A stretch of DNA of 64,000 nucleotides. Source: Leptolinea sp964446955. GTDB lineage: Bacteria; Chloroflexota; Anaerolineae; Anaerolineales; Anaerolineaceae. Every line of letters begins with the position of its first letter. Within the stretch, counting starts at the first letter, position 1. Of the stretch, positions 27,313 through 35,238 are shown in pieces. The notes under the pieces were generated by a model. The model saw only the letters and a list, made by a program, of their open reading frames with translations, ran no database searches and was not told the DNA's origin. A program made the translations under genes and the position numbers. The DNA lies in the NCBI GenBank assembly GCA_964446955.1, contig CAYUQJ010000006.1, positions 132,370-196,369 of the forward strand. The letters are read 5' to 3'.

Positions 27313-29397
27313 TTACTCAAGGCCGGTGAAATCACCAGCTTCGTAGTAACCGGAGTCGATGAGGGCAGCTTTGACGTTCTCTTTGGTTACGGTTACAACC
27401 GCCGATTCGGTGGCCGGAACATCGATCTTGCCATTGTTCTCGGTGCCGGGAGCGGTCGGGGTCTCACCCTTCAGGAAGGCGACGGCCGTGGTGATGGCGT
27501 CGGCAACCAGGGTGCGGACATCTTTGAACACGGTCATGGACTGTTTGCCGTCGATCACATACTGCACGGAAGCTTTCTCGGCGTCCTGTCCAGTGACATA
27601 GTAGGATGTCACGTCTTTGTCAGCAGCGAAGGTATCGGCTATGGAGCGCGCGGTGCCATCGTTCGGGGCCAGGATGAACACTTCACCCTTGTCCTCTGCC
27701 TTGGCGGAGGTCAGGTTCTGCTCGGCCAGGTTCTTGGCCACAGCAAAGTCCCAGTTCGTCGTGACCTGGCCGACGATCTTGGCCTGCTCATCACGGGTCA
27801 GTTCGGCTTTGTCCTGCAGGGCTACAGCTTCGCTGGAGTTCTTGATCACGAATGTGCCGTCTGCAATCTTCGGCTGCAATACAGACCAGGCTCCGTTGAA
27901 GAACACGAACGCGTTGTTGTCTGAGGAAGCGCCGGCATACAGGTACAGCGGCAATCCTTTGCCGTCTCCGGCTTTGTCAACCAGGAACTGTCCCTGGGCG
28001 GCGCCAACGGAGAAGCTGTTGAAGGTCGCAAAGAAATCTACGGCATCGGTGTCTGTGATCAACCGGTCGTACGCGATCACTTTCACACCGGCAGCTTTCG
28101 CTTTTTCTGCGGCTGCGGCTGCGGCTTTTCCGTCCTGCGGGCAGATGATGAGAACTTTGATCCCCTTGGAGATCAAGGCCTCAACATTCGCCGCTTCTTT
28201 CGCGGAATCACCCTGGCTGAAGAGGATCTCTACTTCGTATCCGGCAGCCTGTAACGCTTCTTTGAAACGGGTCTCGTCCTGTACCCAGCGCGGTTCGTCT
28301 TTGGTGGGCAGTACGATACCTACAGCCAGCTTGCCGGCTTCAACGGCAACAGGTTCAGCTGCGGGGGCAGCAGCGGCATCGAGGCCGGTGAAATCAGCAG
28401 CGGCATAGTAACCGGAGTCGATGAGGGCAGCTTTGACGTTCTCTTTGGTTACGGTTACAACCGCCGATTCGGTGGCCGGAACATCGATCTTGCCATTGTT
28501 CTCGGTGCCGGGAGCGGTCGGGGTCTCACCCTTCAGGAAGGCGACGGCCGTGGTGATGGCGTCGGCAACCAGGGTGCGGACATCTTTGAACACGGTCATG
28601 GACTGTTTGCCGTCGATCACATACTGCACGGAAGCTTTCTCGGCGTCCTGTCCAGTGACATAGTAGGATGTCACGTCTTTGTCAGCAGCGAAGGTATCGG
28701 CTATGGAGCGCGCGGTGCCATCGTTCGGGGCCAGGATGAACACTTCACCCTTGTCCTCTGCCTTGGCGGAGGTCAGGTTCTGCTCGGCCAGGTTCTTGGC
28801 CACAGCAAAGTCCCAGTTCGTCGTGACCTGGCCGACGATCTTGGCCTGCTCATCACGGGTCAGTTCGGCTTTGTCCTGCAGGGCTACAGCTTCGCTGGAG
28901 TTCTTGATCACGAATGTGCCGTCTGCAATCTTCGGCTGCAATACAGACCAGGCTCCGTTGAAGAACACGAACGCGTTGTTGTCTGAGGAAGCGCCGGCAT
29001 ACAGGTACAGCGGCAATCCTTTGCCGTCTCCGGCTTTGTCAACCAGGAACTGTCCCTGGGCGGCGCCAACGGAGAAGCTGTTGAAGGTCGCAAAGAAATC
29101 TACGGCATCGGTGTCTGTGATCAACCGGTCGTACGCGATCACTTTCACACCGGCAGCTTTCGCTTTTTCTGCGGCTGCGGCTGCGGCTTTTCCGTCCTGC
29201 GGGCAGATGATGAGAACTTTGATCCCCTTGGAGATCAAGGCCTCAACATTCGCCGCTTCTTTCGCGGAATCACCCTGGCTGAAGAGGATCTCTACTTCGT
29301 ATCCGGCAGCCTGTAAGGCATCTTTGAAACGGGCTTCGTCCTGTACCCAGCGCGGTTCGTCTTTGGTGGGTAGTACGATACCTACAGCCAGCTTGCC
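27313..29397 (-). repeat. 1062-bp tandem duplication inside the binding-protein gene
   Basis: Copy 1 spans about 29397-28336 and copy 2 about 28335-27313; the unit is 1062 bp (354 codons) and stays in frame. Long stretches are identical at DNA level, for example the segments starting at 27359 and 28421. Differences are clustered at the copy junctions (GYYAAADFTGLDAAAA against GYYEAGDFTGLE) and a few single bases. Confidence 0.93.
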
Positions 29398-29562
29398 AGC
29401 TTCAGCGGCAGCGGGTTCAGCTACGGCCGGTTCGGCAGCAGCGGGTTCAGCAGCAGCGGGTTCTTCCACTGCGGGAGCCGGTGTGGCAGCAGGTGCACAG
29501 GCCGCCAACACGAAGGTCAGCACCAAGAAAGCGCTGAGAATGGGCAGGAACTTCTTAAACAT
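27313..29562 (-). CDS. chvE: Sugar-binding lipoprotein with two tandem near-identical ChvE-type domains
   Basis: 749 residues from ATG 29562 (AGGAGG six bases upstream). Signal and lipobox VLAAC, then an Ala/Glu/Pro-rich tether (AAAEPAAAEP). Domain 1 starts KLAVGIVLPTKDEPRWVQDE near residue 57 and domain 2 starts with the same sequence near residue 411, a period of exactly 354 residues. Each has the full periplasmic-binding-protein fold with IICPQDG, VIAYDRLITDTD, LYAGASSDNNA and YYVTGQDAE. Usual ChvE/XylF proteins have one domain (about 360 residues). Only a few residues differ between copies, so the duplication is recent or kept uniform by conversion. Confidence 0.92.
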   Translation of the reverse strand: MFKKFLPILSAFLVLTFVLAACAPAATPAPAVEEPAAAEPAAAEPAVAEPAAAEAGKLAVGIVLPTKDEPRWVQDEARFKDALQAAGYEVEILFSQGDSAKEAANVEALISKGIKVLIICPQDGKAAAAAAEKAKAAGVKVIAYDRLITDTDAVDFFATFNSFSVGAAQGQFLVDKAGDGKGLPLYLYAGASSDNNAFVFFNGAWSVLQPKIADGTFVIKNSSEAVALQDKAELTRDEQAKIVGQVTTNWDFAVAKNLAEQNLTSAKAEDKGEVFILAPNDGTARSIADTFAADKDVTSYYVTGQDAEKASVQYVIDGKQSMTVFKDVRTLVADAITTAVAFLKGETPTAPGTENNGKIDVPATESAVVTVTKENVKAALIDSGYYAAADFTGLDAAAAPAAEPVAVEAGKLAVGIVLPTKDEPRWVQDETRFKEALQAAGYEVEILFSQGDSAKEAANVEALISKGIKVLIICPQDGKAAAAAAEKAKAAGVKVIAYDRLITDTDAVDFFATFNSFSVGAAQGQFLVDKAGDGKGLPLYLYAGASSDNNAFVFFNGAWSVLQPKIADGTFVIKNSSEAVALQDKAELTRDEQAKIVGQVTTNWDFAVAKNLAEQNLTSAKAEDKGEVFILAPNDGTARSIADTFAADKDVTSYYVTGQDAEKASVQYVIDGKQSMTVFKDVRTLVADAITTAVAFLKGETPTAPGTENNGKIDVPATESAVVTVTKENVKAALIDSGYYEAGDFTGLE

Positions 29563-29673
29563 TCTCTTCCTCCTAAATGAATTTGAACAATTTGGTAGAT
29601 CCGACAAAATTCTTTACTGCAGTACCACAACAACTCTTAACGTAATCCGAATAACCACCTCCTTCGCGGTGAA

Positions 29674-30966
29674 TTACGCATTGATCAATGCGTTTTGCTC
29701 TTTATTTCTCAAAGCAGAGTAGATATTTGATTCGTGAAACTCATTTGTAATGACCAGCGTGGCAGCACCGATTGCCATGGCGTCGCTTCCGAGGTCACCG
29801 ATCACCAGATTATCCGTTTGTGTGTTAAATCCGACTGTGCGTTCCACCAGCGATTGCCGCGCCGGTTCCAGCAGCATCTGACCGGCATCCGCAAGATCAC
29901 CACCCAGGATCAGCAAACCGGGATCAACCAGGTTGATGATATTGGCCAATCCGATTCCCAGGTAATAACCCGCGGTGGTAATAATCTTTTCACACTCAGC
30001 GTTACCTTCCAGGGCGGCCTGAACTACACCTTTGACATTTAATTCATCCAGATGCCCCATCCATTTAGGGTCATTGGCCAGGGCGCGCCGTCCATCTGAG
30101 AGTATTCCCTGGATACCAATATAGCTTTCCAGGCAGCCCCTATTGCCACAACGGCATTGACGCCCATCAGCTTCGATCGTTGTATGCCCGATCTCACCGG
30201 CGGTTCCACTGAAGCCCCGATAAACAGAGCCGTTGATGATCAATCCGCTTCCCACACCGGTTCCCAATTTGATGTAAACCAGATTGTCGTAACCAAGCCC
30301 GCAGCCCCACCATTTTTCCGCCAGAGCGGCCGCGTTGGCATCATTCTCAAAATAGACCGGTGTCTCTTTAATGACCTCACGCAGGGTCTTGATACAGCAG
30401 CAATCCTTCCAGGCCGGCATGTAGTGGGTGATAAACTCGCCCGTCTGGTCATTGATCAAGGGGGCGGGAACGGTATACCCGACACCCAGAAGGTCGCTTT
30501 CTAAAAGTCCGGCCGCGGTCAGGATTGCTTCCACAGCCGTCTTAATGACCTGCAGCGATTCCGCCGGTTTGGAAAGGACATCCATATGACAGGAGAAGCG
30601 TCTCTTTACCTCTCCTTTAAGATTCATGATGATGATCGTAATATGAGAAGCGCCCATATCGATTCCCATTACCATACGGGCTTCATAATTGAATTCAAGC
30701 ACCACCGGTTTCCGACCACCCGAGGAATGTCCGATACCGCCTTCACGCACGAAATCACTCGTGATCAGAACATTGACCAGCGAGGAGACGGTCGGCGCGC
30801 TCAACCGGGTTAATCGGATGATCTCTGTGCGGGTAATTCTTCCCCGTTCCCGGATCAGATTGAGCGTTAAGCTTAAATTATGAGCCCTCACAGCCGCCGT
30901 GGACGTGATTTCAGATTTCAGGGTTGTGAGATAGGTGTATTCGGATACCTGGTATGTATCTGTCAT
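29674..30966 (-). CDS. ROK-family transcriptional regulator (XylR/NagC type)
   Basis: About 430 residues from ATG 30966; an in-frame TTG at 31026 is an alternative and neither has a convincing ribosome site. A winged helix (about 25-85: ITRTEIIRLTRLSAPTVSSLVNVL) precedes a ROK sugar-kinase-like domain: MGIDMGASHITIIIMN, KLGTGVGSGLIINGSVYRG, GEIGHTTI and zinc-binding CRCGNRGCLE. ROK repressors bind a sugar and release DNA. It lies 111 bases upstream of the binding-protein gene, so it very likely controls the transporter. A 17-bp palindrome lies on its own promoter. Confidence 0.92.
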   Translation of the reverse strand: MTDTYQVSEYTYLTTLKSEITSTAAVRAHNLSLTLNLIRERGRITRTEIIRLTRLSAPTVSSLVNVLITSDFVREGGIGHSSGGRKPVVLEFNYEARMVMGIDMGASHITIIIMNLKGEVKRRFSCHMDVLSKPAESLQVIKTAVEAILTAAGLLESDLLGVGYTVPAPLINDQTGEFITHYMPAWKDCCCIKTLREVIKETPVYFENDANAAALAEKWWGCGLGYDNLVYIKLGTGVGSGLIINGSVYRGFSGTAGEIGHTTIEADGRQCRCGNRGCLESYIGIQGILSDGRRALANDPKWMGHLDELNVKGVVQAALEGNAECEKIITTAGYYLGIGLANIINLVDPGLLILGGDLADAGQMLLEPARQSLVERTVGFNTQTDNLVIGDLGSDAMAIGAATLVITNEFHESNIYSALRNKEQNALINA

Positions 30967-31051
30967 GGGTTGGGTTTGGGGGGATGGGCTGGTTGGCGTT
31001 ACTATTATATTAAAGAGTTTATTCAAGTCCTTAATAAAGTAACTTAATCAA

Positions 31052-31082
31052 AGTCTAAACAATTTTATTGACTTTGTCAATA
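31052..31082 (-). promoter_or_regulatory. Promoter of the ROK operon with overlapping palindrome
   Basis: On the minus strand TTGACA (31080-31075), 17-bp spacer, TAGACT (31057-31052). The inverted repeat TATTGAC-TTT-GTCAATA (31066-31082) covers the -35 box, a position suited to a repressor, most simply the ROK protein itself. Confidence 0.55.
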
Positions 31083-31154
31083 GAGAATCTGCCGGAGATG
31101 GCATGAATCCGCAATAAACCCAACCCGCCTCATCCTCTATTTGTCTTTTCCAGA

Positions 31155-31556
31155 TCATTCCCCCTGGGCGGGACGGTCGTAATCGTCTTCGTAGCGGGTT
31201 ATATCTTCCTGTTTCCAGTTGCCAAACCCGACTTCCAGAATGCGAACTCGGCAGCCGGCACTGCTTAGACGGTGCTTTGTACCGGGCGGTATCCAGAATT
31301 CATCACCGGCTTTTGCCGTGAAAATGTCATCTCCCACCTGCACGATGGCTCCATCATCCAGAGCGATCCATAATTCCGCCCGGCCGCTGTGGCTTTGCAG
31401 ACTCAACCGGTGGTCGGGTTCAACCACAATATACGTTACCGTACATTCCTGGTTATAAGCAAATTGTTTTTGTTGACCCCACGGTCTGTGGGTCCAATTA
31501 ATCTCTGGTTTAAATAAGGGTATCGGTTTGGTGGCATAGCCTGGCATGGCATTCAT
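31155..31556 (-). CDS. Cupin, mannose-6-phosphate isomerase type II C-terminal-like
   Basis: About 133 residues; ATG 31556 (MNAMPGYATK) or 31547 (MPGYATK), with AAAGGA just upstream favouring the second. The beta-barrel cupin shows HRPWGQQKQF, VEPDHRLSLQSHSGRAELWIAL and the metal-site strand GDEFWIPPGTKHRL. Family members with this pattern bind sugar phosphates or act as mannose-6-phosphate isomerase/GDP-mannose pyrophosphorylase C-domains. No pyrophosphorylase part is present. It lies upstream of the ROK regulator in the same direction and may modify the imported sugar. Confidence 0.8.
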   Translation of the reverse strand: MNAMPGYATKPIPLFKPEINWTHRPWGQQKQFAYNQECTVTYIVVEPDHRLSLQSHSGRAELWIALDDGAIVQVGDDIFTAKAGDEFWIPPGTKHRLSSAGCRVRILEVGFGNWKQEDITRYEDDYDRPAQGE

Positions 31557-31659
31557 CCTTTCAATTTGGAAAAATACACAGCCGCTTTGTGATTTATCAT
31601 TCTCATTCACATTGTAAGACTATTGTATTCCTCCAGCCCTTCCCGTGCATAACCCTTGT

Positions 31660-31965
31660 AACGTAGTGCTGTCGAGGGATCGTTGCCCCAGCCTGCGATA
31701 GTGCCGCATCGTATTGCTCGATGCAGGTATCGAGGGATCATTGCCCCAGCCTGTTGAGGGCCGACTATGATTAACCCGGCTTCGACGAGCTCAGCCTGCG
31801 AGCAATATAACGCTGCTCGAGCCTGTCGAGGGTTCGTTGCCCTAGCCTGTCGAGGTTTCGTTGCCCGAGCCTGCGATAGTGCCGCATCGTATTGCTCGAT
31901 GCAGGTATCGAGGGTTCGTTGCCCGAGCCTGTCGAGGGCAGGATTCAACAGGCTCAGCCGGCGGA
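31660..31965. repeat. Intergenic repeat cluster based on GCCTGTCGAGGG words
   Basis: A 47-bp sequence occurs twice without change (31690-31736 and 31868-31914). It begins AGCCTGCGATAGTGCCG and ends GTATCGAGGG. Between and around the copies the words GCCTGTCGAGGG, TTCGTTGCCCGAGCCTG and CAGGCTCAGCC recur in both orientations. ORFs here are low-complexity products of the repeats, so no gene is called between the cupin and 32007. Similar TCGAC-AGGCTC intergenic repeats are frequent in environmental Chloroflexota-like genomes. Confidence 0.75.
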
Positions 31966-32006
31966 TTATTCAGGGGGTATTACAATTGCTTCAAGGAGGA
32001 AAAGCC

Positions 32007-32486
32007 ATGCCATTATCGCCATCCGCCCAAAAAATGCAGGATTTCCTGACCGCGAAAGGCTATCCCCACATCGTCGTTGAACACAACCAGTCAACCCGAA
32101 CGTCAGCCGAAGCCGCGGAAGCCATCGGCTGCACGGTAGCGCAGATCGCCAAATCGCTGGTCTTTATCACCCGCCGCACTAAACAACCCTTGATGATCAT
32201 TGCCTCGGGCAGCAATCGGGTTGACACCAAACTGGTTGGCGAATCTGTCGGTGAGCCGCTGGACCGCGCCGATCCGGATTTTGTGCGCCAGTCCACCGGC
32301 TACGCCATCGGCGGTGTCCCCCCGATGGGACATACCCGGCCGTTGAAGATACTGATTGATGAAGACTTGATGCAGTTTAAGACCATCTGGGCGGCAGCCG
32401 GCGCGCCAACTGCGGTCTTTGAATTAACCCCGGATGATCTGGTTAAAATGACCGGGGGAAACGTGTTAAAAGTAAAAGTGGAATAA
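32007..32486 (+). CDS. YbaK/EbsC-family aminoacyl-tRNA deacylase
   Basis: 159 residues from ATG 32007, with AAGGAGG eight bases upstream; in-frame codons before it lie in repeats. The YbaK/ProX fold shows TSAEAAEAIGCTVAQIAKSLVF (the family's conserved AxALG-like region with the catalytic Lys in AKSL), IASGSNRVD and GYAIGGVPPMGH. The family hydrolyses mis-charged tRNA such as Cys-tRNA(Pro). Free-standing housekeeping gene; unrelated to its neighbours. Confidence 0.92.
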   Translation: MPLSPSAQKMQDFLTAKGYPHIVVEHNQSTRTSAEAAEAIGCTVAQIAKSLVFITRRTKQPLMIIASGSNRVDTKLVGESVGEPLDRADPDFVRQSTGYAIGGVPPMGHTRPLKILIDEDLMQFKTIWAAAGAPTAVFELTPDDLVKMTGGNVLKVKVE

Positions 32487-32571
32487 ACGCTTACCTGACC
32501 CGCGAAGAGGAATCCACACCCTTTGGGGTAAAATTGGACAAACTATAACCAATTCCCCTTTGGAGGGTTGC

Positions 32572-32970
32572 ATGTCTGTGCGCGTATTCTCTTCGATCTT
32601 ACTCATTTCTATTGGGCTCGTATTACTGGCCGCCTGTGGCGGTACAACGTCCGTCGGTCCTGAAAAAGCGGTTGAAACCTATCTTAACGCCCTGGTCAAT
32701 CAGGATGTCAACCGCCTGGTAACAGTCTCCTGCAAAGCCTGGGAAGAGAACGCCCGCATGGAAGCGGATTCCTTTCAGGCTGTAAAAGCCCGCCTGGATG
32801 GCGTAACCTGCACAAAAACCGGAGATGAAGGTGAATCGGCAAAAGTTTCCTGCACCGGTAAGATCGTGGCCACCTATGGCAACGAAGACCAGGAAATTCC
32901 GCTGGACCGCCGCCCCTATCTGGTGGGCATGGAAGGCGGCGAATGGCGTATGTGCGGCTATACGAAGTAA
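32572..32970 (+). CDS. Small lipoprotein upstream of the DltX-like/MBOAT genes
   Basis: 132 residues from ATG 32572 with GGAGG five bases upstream. Lipobox LLAAC (Cys near 22), then a compact domain rich in charged residues and four Cys (VSCKAW, VTCTKTG, VSCTGK, MCGYTK) that could form two disulphides. The order EKAVETYLNALVNQDVNRL resembles NTF2-like/DUF4878 lipoproteins. Its stop overlaps the start of the 38-residue gene (TAATG), so it belongs to the MBOAT operon and might be an extracellular partner of it. Confidence 0.8.
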   Translation: MSVRVFSSILLISIGLVLLAACGGTTSVGPEKAVETYLNALVNQDVNRLVTVSCKAWEENARMEADSFQAVKARLDGVTCTKTGDEGESAKVSCTGKIVATYGNEDQEIPLDRRPYLVGMEGGEWRMCGYTK

Positions 32971-33086
32971 TGAAACGCCTGCTTTCCCGAGAAAACCTGT
33001 GGGCGCTGGTACTGGCGCTGATGCTGATCGCCCTGGTGATCTTCACCGCCGATTCATCTCCGCTTTGGATCTACCAGGGGTTCTGA
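32970..33086 (+). CDS. 38-residue DltX-like microprotein with C-terminal Tyr hexapeptide
   Basis: The ATG at 32970 overlaps the lipoprotein stop (TAATG) and the stop is 4 bases before the MBOAT start. The product has a basic N-terminus (MKRLLSREN), one membrane helix (about 10-27) and ends in SSPLWIYQGF, with the C-terminus predicted outside. DltX microproteins of Gram-positive Dlt operons are single-pass and end in a hexapeptide of the form FIYNEF. There, the MBOAT DltB loads the acyl group on the Tyr for transfer by DltD. WIYQGF keeps Ile, Tyr and the final Phe at the right distance from the end. Size, topology and position before an MBOAT gene agree. Function is inferred. Confidence 0.75.
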   Translation: MKRLLSRENLWALVLALMLIALVIFTADSSPLWIYQGF

Positions 33087-33090
33087 TTCC

Positions 33091-34536
33091 GTGTCTCTGA
33101 CCCAGATCTTCGTGGTATTTCTGGCTGCCCTGCTTTACCGATTGCTGACAGCCTGGATTTCACGCCGGAATGGACAGACCGACTGGGGACGGATTCCCTT
33201 CCTGTTCGGTGCTTCCGTCCTGGTGGTGTACTGGCTGCAGCCGTCACTGCCCATCCGCGGATTGGATTACTGGCTGCCCACCCTAACGCTTGGGCTTACA
33301 ACCATCTGCTGGGCGGCCGTCACCCCGCGGGAAGAACGCGGCTGGCGCGCCAACGCCCCCGCCCTGCTGGGCCTGCTCGGCGCGGCACTGCTCGTCGCCC
33401 TGACCAGGCTGATCAACCTGCCCGCCGGAATTCTGACCCTGGCCGCACCACCGATCGCGCAGGCTTTTGTTGGTTTATTCCTGCTGGGATTACTGATATT
33501 TATATCTATACGCAATCGACGTACATCCACCGGGATAATTCTGGGTGTTCTGGTTGCCCTGTTCATCCTCCTGAAAACCCCCGCCCTGGCATCATCCATA
33601 TCCACCGGACTGCGTGCCCTGGCCGGGCAGAACACAGCCGGCGCTTCCGCACTGGATATCCGCTGGCTGGGTTTTTCCTACCTGGCGTTCCGCCTTATCC
33701 ATACCGTCCGCGACCGCCAGTCCGGCCGTCTGCCTTCCGCCACACTGGCGGAATTCCTCATCTATGCCGTGTTTTTCCCGGCTTTCAGCTCCGGTCCCAT
33801 TGACCGCCTGGAGCGATTCCTGAAAGATCTGCGTTCCCCCGCTCCGCTGGATACCGCGGAAACCGGCGAAGCGCTGCGGCGGTTGATCATCGGACTGTTC
33901 AAGAAATTCGCTGTGGCCGATACGCTGGCGATCATCGCGCTCAACACGCAGGTCGCGGAGCAGATCATCCACCCCGGCTGGCTGTGGGTGATGCTCTACG
34001 CGTATGCCCTGCAGATCTATCTCGATTTCAGCGGCTACACGGATATTGCCATCGGGACGGCGCGCGTGCTGGGTATCCGCCTGCCGGAAAACTTCAACAA
34101 TCCATACGGGCGTTCCAACCTGACGATGTTCTGGAACAACTGGCACATGACACTCACCAACTGGGTGCGCGCCTATTTCTTCAACCCGGTCACCCGCGGA
34201 CTGCGGGTCAACCATAAAGAGATCTCACCCGCTGTCATTATGTTCATCGGACAGATCGGCACCATGCTGGTCATCGGCCTGTGGCACGGGGTGACGGTCA
34301 ATTTCATCATCTGGGGGTTATGGCACGGTCTTGGGCTGTTCGTCCAGAACCGTTATTCCGATTGGGCCAAACGCTCGCCGCTTGGTAAGGTCGAGTCACC
34401 CTGGGGGAAACGCCTGATCGATTTCGGAAGCTGGTTCCTCACCTTCCATTATGTAGCCTTCGGCTGGGTGTGGTTCTGCCTGCCGGATTTCGGGCTGGCG
34501 CTGCGGGTGTTCGCGGGGTTGTTGGGGCTGGGTTAG
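33091..34536 (+). CDS. MBOAT-family O-acyltransferase (DltB/AlgI-like)
   Basis: 481 residues from GTG 33091. About eleven membrane segments. The MBOAT core is at about 200-420: FFPAFSSGPIDR, LQIYLDFSGYTDIAIGTARVLG, LPENFNNPYGRSN, FWNNWHMTLTNWVRAYFF, and the catalytic His in IGLWHGVTVNFIIWGLWHG. DltB/AlgI proteins take an acyl group from a carrier in the cytosol and move it across the membrane. It follows the DltX-like gene by 4 bases. The first about 170 residues are extra hydrophobic segments, poorly conserved. No DltA/C/D gene is adjacent; candidates lie at 10.3-14.5 and 44.8 kb. Confidence 0.92.
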   Translation: MSLTQIFVVFLAALLYRLLTAWISRRNGQTDWGRIPFLFGASVLVVYWLQPSLPIRGLDYWLPTLTLGLTTICWAAVTPREERGWRANAPALLGLLGAALLVALTRLINLPAGILTLAAPPIAQAFVGLFLLGLLIFISIRNRRTSTGIILGVLVALFILLKTPALASSISTGLRALAGQNTAGASALDIRWLGFSYLAFRLIHTVRDRQSGRLPSATLAEFLIYAVFFPAFSSGPIDRLERFLKDLRSPAPLDTAETGEALRRLIIGLFKKFAVADTLAIIALNTQVAEQIIHPGWLWVMLYAYALQIYLDFSGYTDIAIGTARVLGIRLPENFNNPYGRSNLTMFWNNWHMTLTNWVRAYFFNPVTRGLRVNHKEISPAVIMFIGQIGTMLVIGLWHGVTVNFIIWGLWHGLGLFVQNRYSDWAKRSPLGKVESPWGKRLIDFGSWFLTFHYVAFGWVWFCLPDFGLALRVFAGLLGLG

Positions 34537-34666
34537 GTCACACGGTTGACATCCGGTCAAGTCAAAAAAACACCCGCCAGGAGCCAGTTGCCGATTTATC
34601 TAAATGATTGAACTCTCCAAAACCGACTCAATCAATGTTTCTAATTCATTAATGAATAGTATTAGA

Positions 34667-34685
34667 GGCGACCCTAAGGGTCGCC
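34667..34685. repeat. GGCGACCCT palindrome, copy 1
   Basis: Perfect 9-1-9 palindrome (arms GGCGACCCT and AGGGTCGCC), followed on the plus strand by a T-rich run (34688-34695). It may terminate the MBOAT transcript, 130 bases downstream, and marks the left side of the partition module. Confidence 0.8.
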
Positions 34686-35072
34686 GTTATTTTTTCGATG
34701 ATTCGTTCCTTAACATCCGATCCCGGTTACACATTCGATAGAATATGCTTAAATAGTACCTGTCTACCTCTTACTGATCATCGTCGGGAAATTTCTTTTG
34801 CTATCGCTTTCCCTGATTAAGGAAAATGACCAACCATGAACAAGAACGGTCTAAAGGTGGTCAGTGCAATATGGAAATAAAAAATTCCAAAAAGGATACG
34901 CGATCCATTTTGAAATGATTCTTTCATACAGAAACAGGCTTTCAAGGATTCCCATTCAGAGCCGAATCCAACAGATAATGCTCAAATTCATCCGTAATTT
35001 GTCACCCTGATTTATCGCCTTCCTGGCACACGTTTTCCCCGTAAACCATGAGGAGTACCCGTTCTGTTTTTT

Positions 35073-35094
35073 AAGCCCATTCTGGGCTTTTTGT
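35073..35094 (+). terminator. Rho-independent terminator before the parA promoter
   Basis: AAGCCCA and TGGGCTT pair around three bases, followed by TTTTTGTT. It insulates parA from upstream transcription. Confidence 0.7.
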
Positions 35095-35104
35095 TGCCTT
35101 TAGG

Positions 35105-35195
35105 GGCGACCCTCATTGTTTTACAGGGTCGCCTCATTGGGTCGCCACTTGACAAAACCCATCGGCGACCCTTATAATAGTTGAAGGGCGACCCT
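35105..35195 (+). promoter_or_regulatory. parA promoter embedded in five GGCGACCCT half-sites (operator or centromere)
   Basis: Half-sites: GGCGACCCT at 35105-35113, inverted at 35125-35133 and 35138-35146 (one mismatch), direct at 35164-35172 and 35187-35195. The promoter is TTGACA (35149-35154), 18-bp spacer, TATAAT (35173-35178). One half-site fills the spacer and abuts the -10, and another lies just past the start point. Repeats in the promoter of a parA operon whose second gene is a ribbon-helix-helix protein are typical of type Ib partition loci, where they serve as both operator and centromere. Confidence 0.75.
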
Positions 35196-35238
35196 TAGCC
35201 GGGAAATCTGCTCATTTCAAGGAACTCATTTTATCAAA

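Larger units (their letters stand above)
34537..35104. other. Long intergenic region with hairpins before the partition module
   Basis: No ORF with a ribosome site was seen. It holds the palindrome at 34667-34685 and a plus-strand rho-independent terminator (AAGCCCA/TGGGCTT at 35073-35089 followed by TTTTT). As no gene ends near 35073, a short untranslated RNA in 34.7-35.1 kb is possible. Confidence 0.45.

Noticed and set aside
27313..29397. Assembly artefact as sole explanation for the duplicated domains
   Set aside because: The copies differ at their ends and at scattered bases and stay in frame, which is expected for a real duplication; it still deserves a read check.
28679..29722. Long plus-strand frame inside the sugar-binding gene
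   Set aside because: It is the opposite-strand shadow of a GC-biased, alanine-rich gene and is repeated with it; it has no domain and no start signal.
31607..31948. Protein of about 113 residues on the minus strand
   Set aside because: It consists of translated intergenic repeats (RQARATNPRQARA), has no ribosome site and lies wholly in the repeat cluster.
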